Shown: piece after piece, positions 8,218 through 16,275 of the stretch | Position numbering within the stretch: the first letter of the stretch is position 1 | How the letters are laid out: every line of letters starts with the position of its first letter | Made by a program: the position numbers and the translations under genes | The notes under the pieces: model-generated | The model's input: only the letters and a program-made list of their open reading frames with translations | Database searches by the model: none | Told to the model about the DNA's origin: nothing | Source: Mageeibacillus sp. UBA5747 | Lineage (GTDB): Bacteria > Bacillota > Clostridia > Saccharofermentanales > UBA5734 | Assembly: GCA_002419145.1 (NCBI GenBank) | Contig: DIFN01000034.1 | Span: 56,342-93,034, forward strand | Length of the DNA stretch: 36,693 nucleotides | Direction: 5' to 3'

Positions 8218-11200
8218 ATGAGCAAAAATGAACCTGTTCGTCGTGTCTATGTCGTCAAGCGCCCGGGCTTCGATGTCGAAGCTGCCGGACTTGCGGCTGA
8301 CTTGAAGCAGAACCTTGGATTGAAGGGTCTCAAGTCGGTCCGAATCTTCAATCGTTATGATTTGTCAGGCCTGACGGACGATGAATTCGCCCTGGCCCAG
8401 ACCCATGTGCTGTCTGAACCGCCGGTCGACGATTGTTTCGTCGGCCAGGCGGATTTCACAAGCTTCGACGTCGTAGTGGCCGTCGAAGCCCTGCCAGGCC
8501 AATATGACCAGCGCGCCGATTCGGCTGCCCAGTGCATCCAGCTGATGACCTGCGGCGAACGCCCTCTGGTCAAGACTGCCCGCGTCTATGCTTTGACCGG
8601 AACGTTAAGTGGAGACGATGTCGAAACGATCAAACGCTGGCTGATCAACCCGGTCGAGAGCCGCGAGGCCAGCCTTGACCTGCCCCAGACTCTTGAGGAT
8701 CAACTCGAACCACCGGCGGACATCAAGATGGTCCATGGCTTCATCACGATGAGCGATGACGATCTGGCCGCGCTGCTGCAAACTGGCAGCTTCGCGATGT
8801 CGCTTTCAGATCTCCAGTTCACCCGCAGCTGGTTTGCCCAGGAACAGCGTGATCCGACCTGGACCGAGCTCAAGGTACTTGATACCTACTGGTCGGATCA
8901 TTGCCGTCACACCACCTTCCTGACTCGCATCACTTCGGTCACAATCCCGCAGGACCAGGCGCTGGGCCAACGTCTGCAGGCTGTCTATGACGATTATCAG
9001 AAGCGGCGCGAAGCCCTTTATCAAGGCCGGATCGCCGAAAAACCGGTCTGCCTGATGGATCTGGCCACTCTGGCGATGAAACAGCTGCGCCAGGATGGAC
9101 GCCTCCAGGGCCTCGACGAGTCTGAGGAAATCAACGCCTGCAGCATCCGGGTCAGTATCCCGGTCAATGGTATCAACCAGGACTACCTGGTGATGTTCAA
9201 AAACGAAACCCACAACCACCCGACCGAGATTGAACCTTTTGGTGGCGCGGCAACTTGCCTCGGCGGCGCGATCCGCGACCCACTCTCAGGCCGCTCCTAT
9301 GTCTATCAGGCCATGCGCGTCACCGGCAGCGGCGACCCGACCGTTCCAGTCCAGAAGACCTTGCCGGGCAAATTGCCCCAACGCAAAATCACGACCACTG
9401 CAGCAGCCGGCTACAGCTCCTACGGCAACCAGATCGGTCTGTCCACAGGCCAGGTTGAGGAGATCTACCATCCCGGATACATCGCCAAACGAATGGAGAT
9501 TGGCGCCGTCATCGCCGCCGCTCCGGCAGACAATGTCCGGCGCGAAGTCCCGATCCCCGGAGACGTTGTCATATTGCTCGGCGGCCGTACCGGCCGTGAT
9601 GGCTGCGGTGGCGCGACTGGCTCCTCCAAAGCTCACACCGAAGAATCAATCATCACCTGCGGTTCCGAAGTCCAGAAAGGCAATCCTCCGACCGAGCGCA
9701 AGATCCAGCGCCTGTTCCGTAATCCAGCTGTTTCGACCCTGATCAAACGCTGCAATGACTTCGGTGCCGGCGGCGTTTCCGTCGCCATCGGCGAACTGGC
9801 CGCCGGCCTGCGGATCGACCTCGACCGCGTGCCAAGAAAGTACGAAGGCCTCGATGGCACCGAACTGGCGATTTCTGAATCCCAGGAACGCATGGCGGTT
9901 GTCGTTGCCTCCGGGGATGCTGACGCCATGATCGCGGCCGCCGCCACAGAAAACCTCGAAGCCGTTGTGGTTGCCGAAGTGACTGCAGAACCCCGCATGG
10001 TCATGTTGTGGCGCGGCCAGACCATCGTCGACTTGGCCCGGGCCTTCATCGACAGCAATGGCGCGCCCCAGGCAGCAGACGTTGTGATCGAACTACCAGA
10101 CATGCTCCAGACTTACTTTGACCGACCCCAAACAGGCAGCTACCAGGTTCAGATGGCCTACCAGGCTGAACCGGACACCTTTGCCGACCAGCTCGTCGCC
10201 CGTCTGGGCGCACTCAATGCCTGCTCCCGTAAAGGCCTGGTCGAGCGCTTTGACAGCACCATCGGGGCCGGTACAGTCCTGATGCCGTTTGGTGGCCAAC
10301 GTCAGCTGACTCCGGAAGAAGGCATGGCGGCTCTGATCCCAGTTCTGGGGGGTGAAACCGACGCAGCTACCTTGATGACCTTTGGCTTTGACGCCGACCT
10401 GTCCAGCTGGAGCCCTTTCCACGGCGCCTACTATGCGGTGGCCCAGTCTCTGGCCAAAATCACAACCCTCGGTGGCGACCCGCGCAAAGCCTACCTGACT
10501 TTCCAGGAATATTTTGAGCGCCTGACCACGGCCCAGAAATGGGGCAAACCGACTGCTGCCCTGCTCGGTGCCTTTAAGGCCCAGCTTGATTTTGGCGTGG
10601 CTGCCATTGGTGGCAAAGACAGCATGTCCGGCAGTTTCATGGACCTCCATGTGCCGCCAACCCTGGTTTCCTTTGCCGTCGCCGTCGAATCTGCGGGCAA
10701 AGTACTCTCCGCCAGTCTGAAAAAGTCCGACCAGACCCTGGTTCTGCTGCCGGTGCCGGTGGATGAGCTCTACTTGCCACAGGCTAGCGAATACCTGGCT
10801 CATCTCGATCTGGTCAGGAACCTCCATCTGGCTGGCCATATCGCTGCCGCCGCAACAGTCCAAGGCAGCGGCCTGGCTGTGGCCGTGTGCAAGATGTGCT
10901 TTGGCGAGCACTTAGGCTTTGTTTTCGCCGAGACCTTGCCACCCGAGGACCTGTTCCGGCCCCAGCCGGCAGCGCTCCTGGTCGCCCCGACCAGCGCCTC
11001 GGCCTTACAGGCATTGCTCGACCAGGGCGGCGAAGTCGTCGGCTGCTCGACCCAGACCGATGGCTTCATTTACCATGGCGCATCCTTGAGCATGGATAAA
11101 GCCCTGGCCGCCTGGGAAGGCAAACTAGAAAAAGTTTTTGCCACCCGGGCTGACCAGACCGAAGTCTATCCCGATCTGACTACTCTGGCTCCGGTGGACT

Positions 11201-12033
11201 GGTCAGCTGTCCATGTCAGCCAGGGCAAAGCCAAGCCGCGGGTCTTCATCCCTGTTTTCCCAGGCACCAACTGCGAATACGACACCCAGAAAGTCTTCCT
11301 CAACGCCGGTGCTGAGGTCGAGATCCTCGTCGTCAGAAACCGGTCCGCAGACGACATTGCCCAGACCCTGCAGGCGATGGCACAAGGCATCGCCCGGGCC
11401 CAGATCCTGATGCTGCCCGGCGGCTTTTCCGGCGGCGACGAACCGGAAGGCTCTGGTAAATTCATAGCTGCCACTCTGAGAAACCCCCAGATTGCCGACC
11501 AGATCCGCCAGCTGCTCTTCGTCCGCGATGGCCTGACACTTGGGATCTGCAATGGCTTCCAGGCCCTGGTCAAGCTTGGTCTGCTGCCTTATGGCGACAT
11601 TGTTGAATTGACCGCCGACAGTCCGACTTTGACCTTCAATAAGATCGGCCGCCATGTTTCCCAGTATGTGACGACAAAAATTTCCGACAACCGTTCACCC
11701 TGGCTGATGTATACCCAGCCCGGCGAACTGCACCAGATCCCGGTGTCGCATGGCGAAGGCCGCTTTGTCGCAGTGCCCGGCGTACTCCAGCAACTCATCG
11801 AACAACGCCAGATTGCCACTCAGTATGTTGATTTTTCCGGCAAACCGACCGGCCTGTCAGCCTTTAACCCCAATGGTTCTATGGCTGCCATCGAAGGCAT
11901 CACCAGCCCCAATGGCCGAATTCTGGGCAAAATGGGCCACTCCGAACGTCTCGGCAGCCATTTGGCCCAAAACATACCCGGGAATAAGAACCAGCGGATT
12001 TTTGAAGCGGGGGTTGCCTATTTTACTCGCTGA
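8218..12033 (+). CDS. purL: Phosphoribosylformylglycinamidine synthase, single-chain PurL/PurQ fusion
   Basis: This enzyme converts FGAR plus glutamine and ATP to FGAM, step four of purine synthesis. At 1271 residues it is the large form, with PurS-like, two-lobed synthetase and glutaminase parts in one chain. Visible motifs are the FGAM synthetase active-site region LDTYWSDHCRHTTF, FKNETHNHPTEIEPFGGAAT and GRTGRDGCGGATGSS. The C-terminal class I glutamine amidotransferase domain runs from about residue 1005. It has nucleophile C1111 in GICNGFQ, and H1241 with E1243 in GHSE complete the triad. GGTGGA precedes the ATG. No other pur gene is in the window. The gap to htpG is 37 nt and to sigI 15 nt, so a shared transcript is plausible. 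Confidence 0.97.
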   Translation: MSKNEPVRRVYVVKRPGFDVEAAGLAADLKQNLGLKGLKSVRIFNRYDLSGLTDDEFALAQTHVLSEPPVDDCFVGQADFTSFDVVVAVEALPGQYDQRADSAAQCIQLMTCGERPLVKTARVYALTGTLSGDDVETIKRWLINPVESREASLDLPQTLEDQLEPPADIKMVHGFITMSDDDLAALLQTGSFAMSLSDLQFTRSWFAQEQRDPTWTELKVLDTYWSDHCRHTTFLTRITSVTIPQDQALGQRLQAVYDDYQKRREALYQGRIAEKPVCLMDLATLAMKQLRQDGRLQGLDESEEINACSIRVSIPVNGINQDYLVMFKNETHNHPTEIEPFGGAATCLGGAIRDPLSGRSYVYQAMRVTGSGDPTVPVQKTLPGKLPQRKITTTAAAGYSSYGNQIGLSTGQVEEIYHPGYIAKRMEIGAVIAAAPADNVRREVPIPGDVVILLGGRTGRDGCGGATGSSKAHTEESIITCGSEVQKGNPPTERKIQRLFRNPAVSTLIKRCNDFGAGGVSVAIGELAAGLRIDLDRVPRKYEGLDGTELAISESQERMAVVVASGDADAMIAAAATENLEAVVVAEVTAEPRMVMLWRGQTIVDLARAFIDSNGAPQAADVVIELPDMLQTYFDRPQTGSYQVQMAYQAEPDTFADQLVARLGALNACSRKGLVERFDSTIGAGTVLMPFGGQRQLTPEEGMAALIPVLGGETDAATLMTFGFDADLSSWSPFHGAYYAVAQSLAKITTLGGDPRKAYLTFQEYFERLTTAQKWGKPTAALLGAFKAQLDFGVAAIGGKDSMSGSFMDLHVPPTLVSFAVAVESAGKVLSASLKKSDQTLVLLPVPVDELYLPQASEYLAHLDLVRNLHLAGHIAAAATVQGSGLAVAVCKMCFGEHLGFVFAETLPPEDLFRPQPAALLVAPTSASALQALLDQGGEVVGCSTQTDGFIYHGASLSMDKALAAWEGKLEKVFATRADQTEVYPDLTTLAPVDWSAVHVSQGKAKPRVFIPVFPGTNCEYDTQKVFLNAGAEVEILVVRNRSADDIAQTLQAMAQGIARAQILMLPGGFSGGDEPEGSGKFIAATLRNPQIADQIRQLLFVRDGLTLGICNGFQALVKLGLLPYGDIVELTADSPTLTFNKIGRHVSQYVTTKISDNRSPWLMYTQPGELHQIPVSHGEGRFVAVPGVLQQLIEQRQIATQYVDFSGKPTGLSAFNPNGSMAAIEGITSPNGRILGKMGHSERLGSHLAQNIPGNKNQRIFEAGVAYFTR

Positions 12034-12048
12034 TCGGGAGCAGATGCC

Positions 12049-12777
12049 ATGTTTGCCTGGCCTGTGAAAAGACCTGTCCCTCAGGAACGGGCGACAGCAG
12101 AGCCAGATCTCGAAGCAAGGATCGCAGCCTGGCAGCAGCATCAGGATGTGGTGGCAGCCGATCGCCTGATCACGGCTTACCAGCCCTACATTCGCCAGAC
12201 CGTCGCCAGCCTCTCCGGCCGCTTCATTGATACGGCCAACGACGAGGAATGGTCGCTCGGCCTTGCCGCTTTTTACGAAGCCATGCAGCGCTTTGTCCCG
12301 GGCAAGGGCTCCTTTCTGAGCTTTGCCCGGCTGGTGATCGCCAGTCGGCTCAAGACCTACTGGCAGCAGGAGCACAGGCATCAGTCCCTGAACTTGGCTG
12401 ATCTCGAATTAGCCGAGGATGATGTCGATCGCCTCGCCCGGGAACTGAGTATGGCCGATGACATCCGCCGGCTGGCTACAGAGCTGTTACAGTATGGCAT
12501 CCAGTTTTCGGACCTGGTCCGATCGACGCCCAAGCATCGTGATACCCGACAGAATTTACTGGTCATCGCTTGGAACCTGAGCCATGATCGTGAACTCATG
12601 GCCGTGATCGATCAGAAAAAACGCCTGCCGGTCCAGAAAGTCGCGACTAAACTTGCGGTCAGCACCAAGATCCTCAAACGCAACCGCATCTACCTCCTGG
12701 CTGCTGCCCTGGTATACAGCCAGCCTGAGTCTGAAGTCGCTGCCTGGCTGGATGAAGTTCGCGGACCAGGCCGGTGA
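12049..12777 (+). CDS. sigI: RNA polymerase sigma-I factor
   Basis: SigI is an alternative sigma-70-type factor held at the membrane by the anti-sigma factor RsgI. The 242-residue protein shows the region 2 segment DEEWSLGLAAFYEAMQRFVPGKGSFLSFARLVI typical of SigI (conserved cores EEWSLGL and GSFLSFA), and a C-terminal HTH-like region PVQKVATKLAVSTKILKRNR. It begins 15 nt after purL, with GGGAG about ten bases before the ATG, and is followed by rsgI, the canonical pair order. In B. subtilis SigI answers heat. In Clostridium thermocellum its paralogues answer extracellular polysaccharide. Which signal applies here is unknown. Confidence 0.88.
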   Translation: MFAWPVKRPVPQERATAEPDLEARIAAWQQHQDVVAADRLITAYQPYIRQTVASLSGRFIDTANDEEWSLGLAAFYEAMQRFVPGKGSFLSFARLVIASRLKTYWQQEHRHQSLNLADLELAEDDVDRLARELSMADDIRRLATELLQYGIQFSDLVRSTPKHRDTRQNLLVIAWNLSHDRELMAVIDQKKRLPVQKVATKLAVSTKILKRNRIYLLAAALVYSQPESEVAAWLDEVRGPGR

Positions 12778-12803
12778 AAACAGTTTTTAAATCTTTCGCC
12801 CAA

Positions 12804-12832
12804 TGGTCCCCAAACCTGATGGACCAGTCGTA
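12804..12832 (+). promoter_or_regulatory. Hairpin and SigI-like promoter words between sigI and rsgI
   Basis: TGGTCC (12804-12809) and GGACCA (12821-12826) form a 6-bp stem with an 11-base loop and no T-run. CCCCAAA (12808-12814) followed 14 bp later by CGTA (12829-12832) resembles the C-rich -35 and CGWA -10 elements reported for SigI promoters. Either reading is weak. A standard housekeeping promoter is not seen in this gap. Confidence 0.25.
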
Positions 12833-12883
12833 TTGTATGGTGAACCTAAGCAAGCGACTGATTCACGAACGGAGGTGAAATTC

Positions 12884-13876
12884 ATGGATCGCCAAGGCCT
12901 CATTCTGACGTTAGGACCGCGTTATACCATTATTTTGACCAAGGACCACGAATATCTAAAAATCCGGCGCCAGCCCAGTCATGCCGTCGGCCAGACGATC
13001 TGGTTTTCCACCACTGATCGGATCGGTTCGCCATCCATCAGGGAGGGATTTGAAATGAAAAAGAAAACAGTCGTCTGGGCCATAGCTTTGGTTATGGTCG
13101 TTGCAATCGGTACCTTGTTTGCACTGCCGGGTTTGCTCCCACTGACGGGAAGCCCTGCCGACACCACCCCCGTCCAGACCCAAATGGGCGTCACAGAATC
13201 CGCCGGCTCGAGCAGCCTCACCGCAGAATCTGCCGTTGCGGTGGTGACGGTCGAGATCAACCCCGAGGTTGAACTGTTTGTTTCGGCCAGTGACAAAGTT
13301 GTCAAGGTCGAAGCTGTCAATGAAGACGCTCAAAAGCTCGAAGAACTTGAAACCGTTCTCGGCATGTCCGCTGACGCAGCTGTCGAGGCGATCATCGAAA
13401 TGGCTGAGGATGCTGGTTTCATCACGCCGGATACTGATTGGGCTACCTTTGTGGTCGTAACCGGATGTCCACTGGCCGATGATCCTGCACAAGGAGTCGA
13501 ACCGCTGCTGGCCGAGATCAGAAACCAGATCCAGAATCGCATCCAGAACAATGAGAACCTGCAGCATGTTGAACTGGCCATGTTGCGCGCCACAAAGCAG
13601 CAACGGATCGAAGCCCAGAAGGAAAACATCGGTGTTGGATTGAAGCTTTTGAACCAGCGTTCCGAACAAGCTGGCCTCGGCCGTGCCGAATCCATCCAAG
13701 ACTATTTTGCCAATCAGGAACGCCTCCAATTTGCCAGTCAGGAAGGTCTCATGATGCAGCGCCAAGCCAGTGACGGTACGCCAGACGGCAGCGAGGCAAC
13801 AGATCAGGAAACCAACCGCGAGACCAATCGCGGAATCACTGCCCAGCAGCGTAAGAACGAGTTTCGAAGAGATTAA
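12884..13876 (+). CDS. rsgI: Anti-sigma-I factor RsgI with unrecognised extracellular tail
   Basis: The 330-residue protein has three parts. Residues 1-41 form the cytosolic sigma-binding RsgI N-terminal domain (GLILTLGPRYTIIL, ending AVGQTIWF). Residues 62-81 are one membrane helix. Residues 116-175 match the conserved extracytoplasmic RsgI domain and contain EINPEVEL, with the Asn-Pro pair (126-127) at which other RsgI proteins are known to self-cleave. The rest (about 180-330) is Gln/Glu/Asn-rich and probably helical, with no carbohydrate-binding module or glycosidase domain that I recognise. I chose ATG 12884 because GGAGGTGA lies seven bases upstream. A longer frame back to 12803 would add 27 atypical residues. 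It should hold SigI inactive until an outside signal triggers cleavage. Confidence 0.87.
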   Translation: MDRQGLILTLGPRYTIILTKDHEYLKIRRQPSHAVGQTIWFSTTDRIGSPSIREGFEMKKKTVVWAIALVMVVAIGTLFALPGLLPLTGSPADTTPVQTQMGVTESAGSSSLTAESAVAVVTVEINPEVELFVSASDKVVKVEAVNEDAQKLEELETVLGMSADAAVEAIIEMAEDAGFITPDTDWATFVVVTGCPLADDPAQGVEPLLAEIRNQIQNRIQNNENLQHVELAMLRATKQQRIEAQKENIGVGLKLLNQRSEQAGLGRAESIQDYFANQERLQFASQEGLMMQRQASDGTPDGSEATDQETNRETNRGITAQQRKNEFRRD

Positions 13877-13927
13877 GGCCGAGCAGCTTTGTCGAAAACC
13901 GGGAAACCGGCAAAGGCTTGACACCCT

Positions 13928-13958
13928 AAGGCATCCAGCGCTGGATGCCTTTGCTTTG
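13928..13958 (+). terminator. Rho-independent terminator after rsgI
   Basis: A perfect inverted repeat AAGGCATCCAGC/GCTGGATGCCTT (13928-13951) is followed by TTGCTTTG. A GAAA-capped CCGG hairpin sits just before it (13899-13910). It should end the htpG–purL–sigI–rsgI transcript, so the next gene pair needs its own promoter. Confidence 0.75.
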
Positions 13959-13983
13959 TCGCAGAAGCGCGCGTTTTGTCGCA
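13955..13983 (+). repeat. Direct repeat TTTGTCGCA, two copies 20 bp apart
   Basis: TTTGTCGCA occurs at 13955-13963 and again at 13975-13983. A third related copy, TTTGTCGAA, lies at 13888-13896. The core TGTCG(A/C)A resembles the Spo0A binding box TGTCGAA. The 20-bp period equals two helical turns, and the repeats lie upstream of the unknown gene at 14049. This may be an operator; chance is possible. Confidence 0.3.
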
Positions 13984-14048
13984 CGAACCCCGCTTGGGTA
14001 TGGCCCATCCTTTTGTTACTTTGATGACAAAACACGAGGAGGGTTACC

Positions 14049-14834
14049 ATGTCAAATTTGAAGCTTTCTGCGCTGGCTTGGCGCTCTGTGGCAGCAGGTG
14101 CCGGGATCGGACTGATTCTGATGCTTACTGCCTGGCTGCTTTTCCTGTCTGATTGGCCATCGCAACAACCGATAGGCCGGTACCAGGATAATCCTGAGCC
14201 AGTCTTGGCAACTGAGCCACTTCTGGCCGAATTCACAGGCGCCGACTCTTCTCCCGGTAGAGCTGACCAGCCTGACACTTCATCCCCTAAGCGGGAGATG
14301 GCCTATCAAACAGATTCCGAACCCCTGATGCCTATGCTTGGCCTGATGATTGATTCGCGCAATGAGGATCTGGCGGCTCGGCATCCTTGGGTGGCCTATG
14401 CCGTCCAGCCAGACCCAGCCATCGAGCGCGCTTTCCTGCTTCTTGCAAGTTCCGAAACAACGGCCCGGGCTTTCAACTGTTATTTCAGCTTTTATTTCAA
14501 TCACGCCACTCCAACACCAGCGCCCTATCCCGTCCTGATCCTGGATCGTTTGTTCCAGGACCAGAACCGGCAGCAGGTCCTGGCATCTGGCAGCTACCAC
14601 GAGGTGGATTTGGCTCATGAATTGACCTACTGGCTGGAGATTCTGGTCGATGAATCGCACGGCCAGGCGATCTGCGACTTTGTAGTCTCTTGCTATCAGA
14701 AGGATTTTTCTGAGCGTCTGGCAAGCACATCTGGCTACCAGCCGGAAGACTGGCAGGAAAGCCTCGTATTGGATGGACTGGAGGTGACGTATCATGCAGG
14801 TCGGGAAACCTACTGCACATTTGAACCGGTTTGA
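14049..14834 (+). CDS. Unrecognised membrane-anchored protein
   Basis: I do not recognise this 261-residue protein. It has one N-terminal hydrophobic helix (about 12-33, AAGAGIGLILMLTAWLLFL) preceded by basic residues, so the rest is probably outside the cell. A low-complexity Ser/Pro/Asp linker runs to about 90. The C-terminal two thirds look globular, rich in aromatic residues, with Cys residues at FNCYFSFYF, AICDFVVSCYQ and ETYCTFEPV. GAGGAGGG precedes the ATG. Its last 41 bases overlap the next gene, whose ribosome binding site is inside it, so the two are translationally coupled and probably act together. It lies just downstream of the sigI–rsgI terminator. Confidence 0.65.
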   Translation: MSNLKLSALAWRSVAAGAGIGLILMLTAWLLFLSDWPSQQPIGRYQDNPEPVLATEPLLAEFTGADSSPGRADQPDTSSPKREMAYQTDSEPLMPMLGLMIDSRNEDLAARHPWVAYAVQPDPAIERAFLLLASSETTARAFNCYFSFYFNHATPTPAPYPVLILDRLFQDQNRQQVLASGSYHEVDLAHELTYWLEILVDESHGQAICDFVVSCYQKDFSERLASTSGYQPEDWQESLVLDGLEVTYHAGRETYCTFEPV

Positions 14835-16275
14835 TCCTCTGATTGGCTTTCTGGTCCTGGCCATTTCCGTGGTGGTTCTGATCCTGGCACTGCCCCAGCC
14901 GGTCGCAGCCCTGGCTTTTCCCGGAACGACTGGCATCCCCAAGCCGCCGGTCAGCCAACTGACCTATGAAACCTATCTGCAGGCAACCGGTCGGCCCAGT
15001 ACGAGCCGCTACAACGCCTATGTGGCCAATTACCAGACCTACGCCAGCAAAAATTTGCTCGTTTATGGTACCCCTGACCTGGTGCCTGACAACCGATATG
15101 ACACCCGCTATGGTGAATACGCTTACCTCGGGTTTTCCTATGATGAAACACCGGTGACCAATACAGATTTCCCGGATGACTCCGCAACAGGTGCAACCTA
15201 TACCAGCCCCTGGGACTGGGTAGAACATGATCTGGGCCTTGCCGCCGAGATTTCCTGGGCGCGTCTGTCCGAGAGCCAGCGCAACCTGATCAGCCAGTCA
15301 TCGCTGTCTTATCGGCGGGACACCTATGGCGGCATGGACTTTGCCGGACTGGGGCTGAACGCAGGTAACAGCATCGTCCTGGCTCCACCCGCCTGGCACC
15401 TTGGATTTGCCCTCTACACCCGCCACCACTTGCCTGGCACCACCCAGATGCGCTATGCCACATTCACCGGCCCTGGCAGTGGCCAGATCGCCTTGTACAG
15501 CCGCCTGGACATCCTGACGCCTTTGGGAGCCGGGAACACCTTGACGATCCCGGCAGGAGCCAGCTCGGTCGAATTGCGCTATCGTCTCAGCGGCTGGATC
15601 AGTCAGTTCGGCGGCTTGGCGACTCTTGCGGACCTGGCCAATTGCGGGGTGGGCAACAGCCTGGACTTTAAAGCTGGCAGTGGCCTGGGCCCATGGACGA
15701 TCGATCTGGTCCAGTCTGTTCCCCGGACTTATCTGGGCACGAGTGTGACCAAGAATCTGACTGTCTCCGGCCAGGCCTGGGCCGTCAGTTGGATGGGTGA
15801 CATCATCATATCCAATGCCAGTCAGACCATCGAGGTCGTTGATGGCGCGGCGGTTCCGTTGACCATTAGCCTTGACACCAGCGGATCACTGGACTATTTT
15901 GCCCATCGGGACACGGCATTTGACTACAATGAATCGCGTGACCACCACCGTTACCTGGGCTTGGAAAAAGTGACTTTTTCAGTAGATTTCAGCCATCCAA
16001 CTGAATCAGCCAGCCTGATTTTTCTGGGCAACACTTATGTCCTGAATCAGAATTCAGCCAATCCGGCGACCCATTTTGAAGTGGAAGTGACGATTCCGGC
16101 CGACCGCCAGACGCTCAGCTGGCAACATCAGCGTCTGACCAAGTCTCATCTGGCCGAAGTCCGGGCTCAGGCGACGGTCAATGGGGCTACGGTTAACCGG
16201 GCGAAAAAGCTCAGCGACATTGAGGTCACCGGTGATATCTATGATTTGAACCGCGTGCTGGCCGGATTGAACTAA
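14794..16275 (+). CDS. Unrecognised large secreted or surface protein
   Basis: I do not recognise this 493-residue protein. Residues about 15-40 are a long hydrophobic segment ending QPVAALA before FPGTTG, a plausible signal peptide cleavage site (A-L-A). The mature part is rich in Tyr, Thr, Ser and Gly with repeated beta-like stretches, for example EYAYLGFSYDE, TPVTNTDFPDD and WDWVEHDLG. That suggests a beta-sandwich extracellular protein. No LPXTG motif, C-terminal anchor or catalytic motif is evident. The start at 14794 has GGAGGTGA seven bases upstream, inside the end of the preceding gene. Its TAA stop overlaps the stop codon of the convergent DUF5305-like gene. Confidence 0.65.
   Translation: MQVGKPTAHLNRFDPLIGFLVLAISVVVLILALPQPVAALAFPGTTGIPKPPVSQLTYETYLQATGRPSTSRYNAYVANYQTYASKNLLVYGTPDLVPDNRYDTRYGEYAYLGFSYDETPVTNTDFPDDSATGATYTSPWDWVEHDLGLAAEISWARLSESQRNLISQSSLSYRRDTYGGMDFAGLGLNAGNSIVLAPPAWHLGFALYTRHHLPGTTQMRYATFTGPGSGQIALYSRLDILTPLGAGNTLTIPAGASSVELRYRLSGWISQFGGLATLADLANCGVGNSLDFKAGSGLGPWTIDLVQSVPRTYLGTSVTKNLTVSGQAWAVSWMGDIIISNASQTIEVVDGAAVPLTISLDTSGSLDYFAHRDTAFDYNESRDHHRYLGLEKVTFSVDFSHPTESASLIFLGNTYVLNQNSANPATHFEVEVTIPADRQTLSWQHQRLTKSHLAEVRAQATVNGATVNRAKKLSDIEVTGDIYDLNRVLAGLN

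Noticed and set aside
13880..13958. Possible cyclic-di-GMP (GEMM) riboswitch after rsgI, suggested by a GAAA-capped hairpin, GCAAAG and CCCTAAGG words.
   Set aside because: The order and spacing of the conserved GEMM blocks do not match, and the palindrome with T-rich tail is adequately explained as the rsgI terminator.
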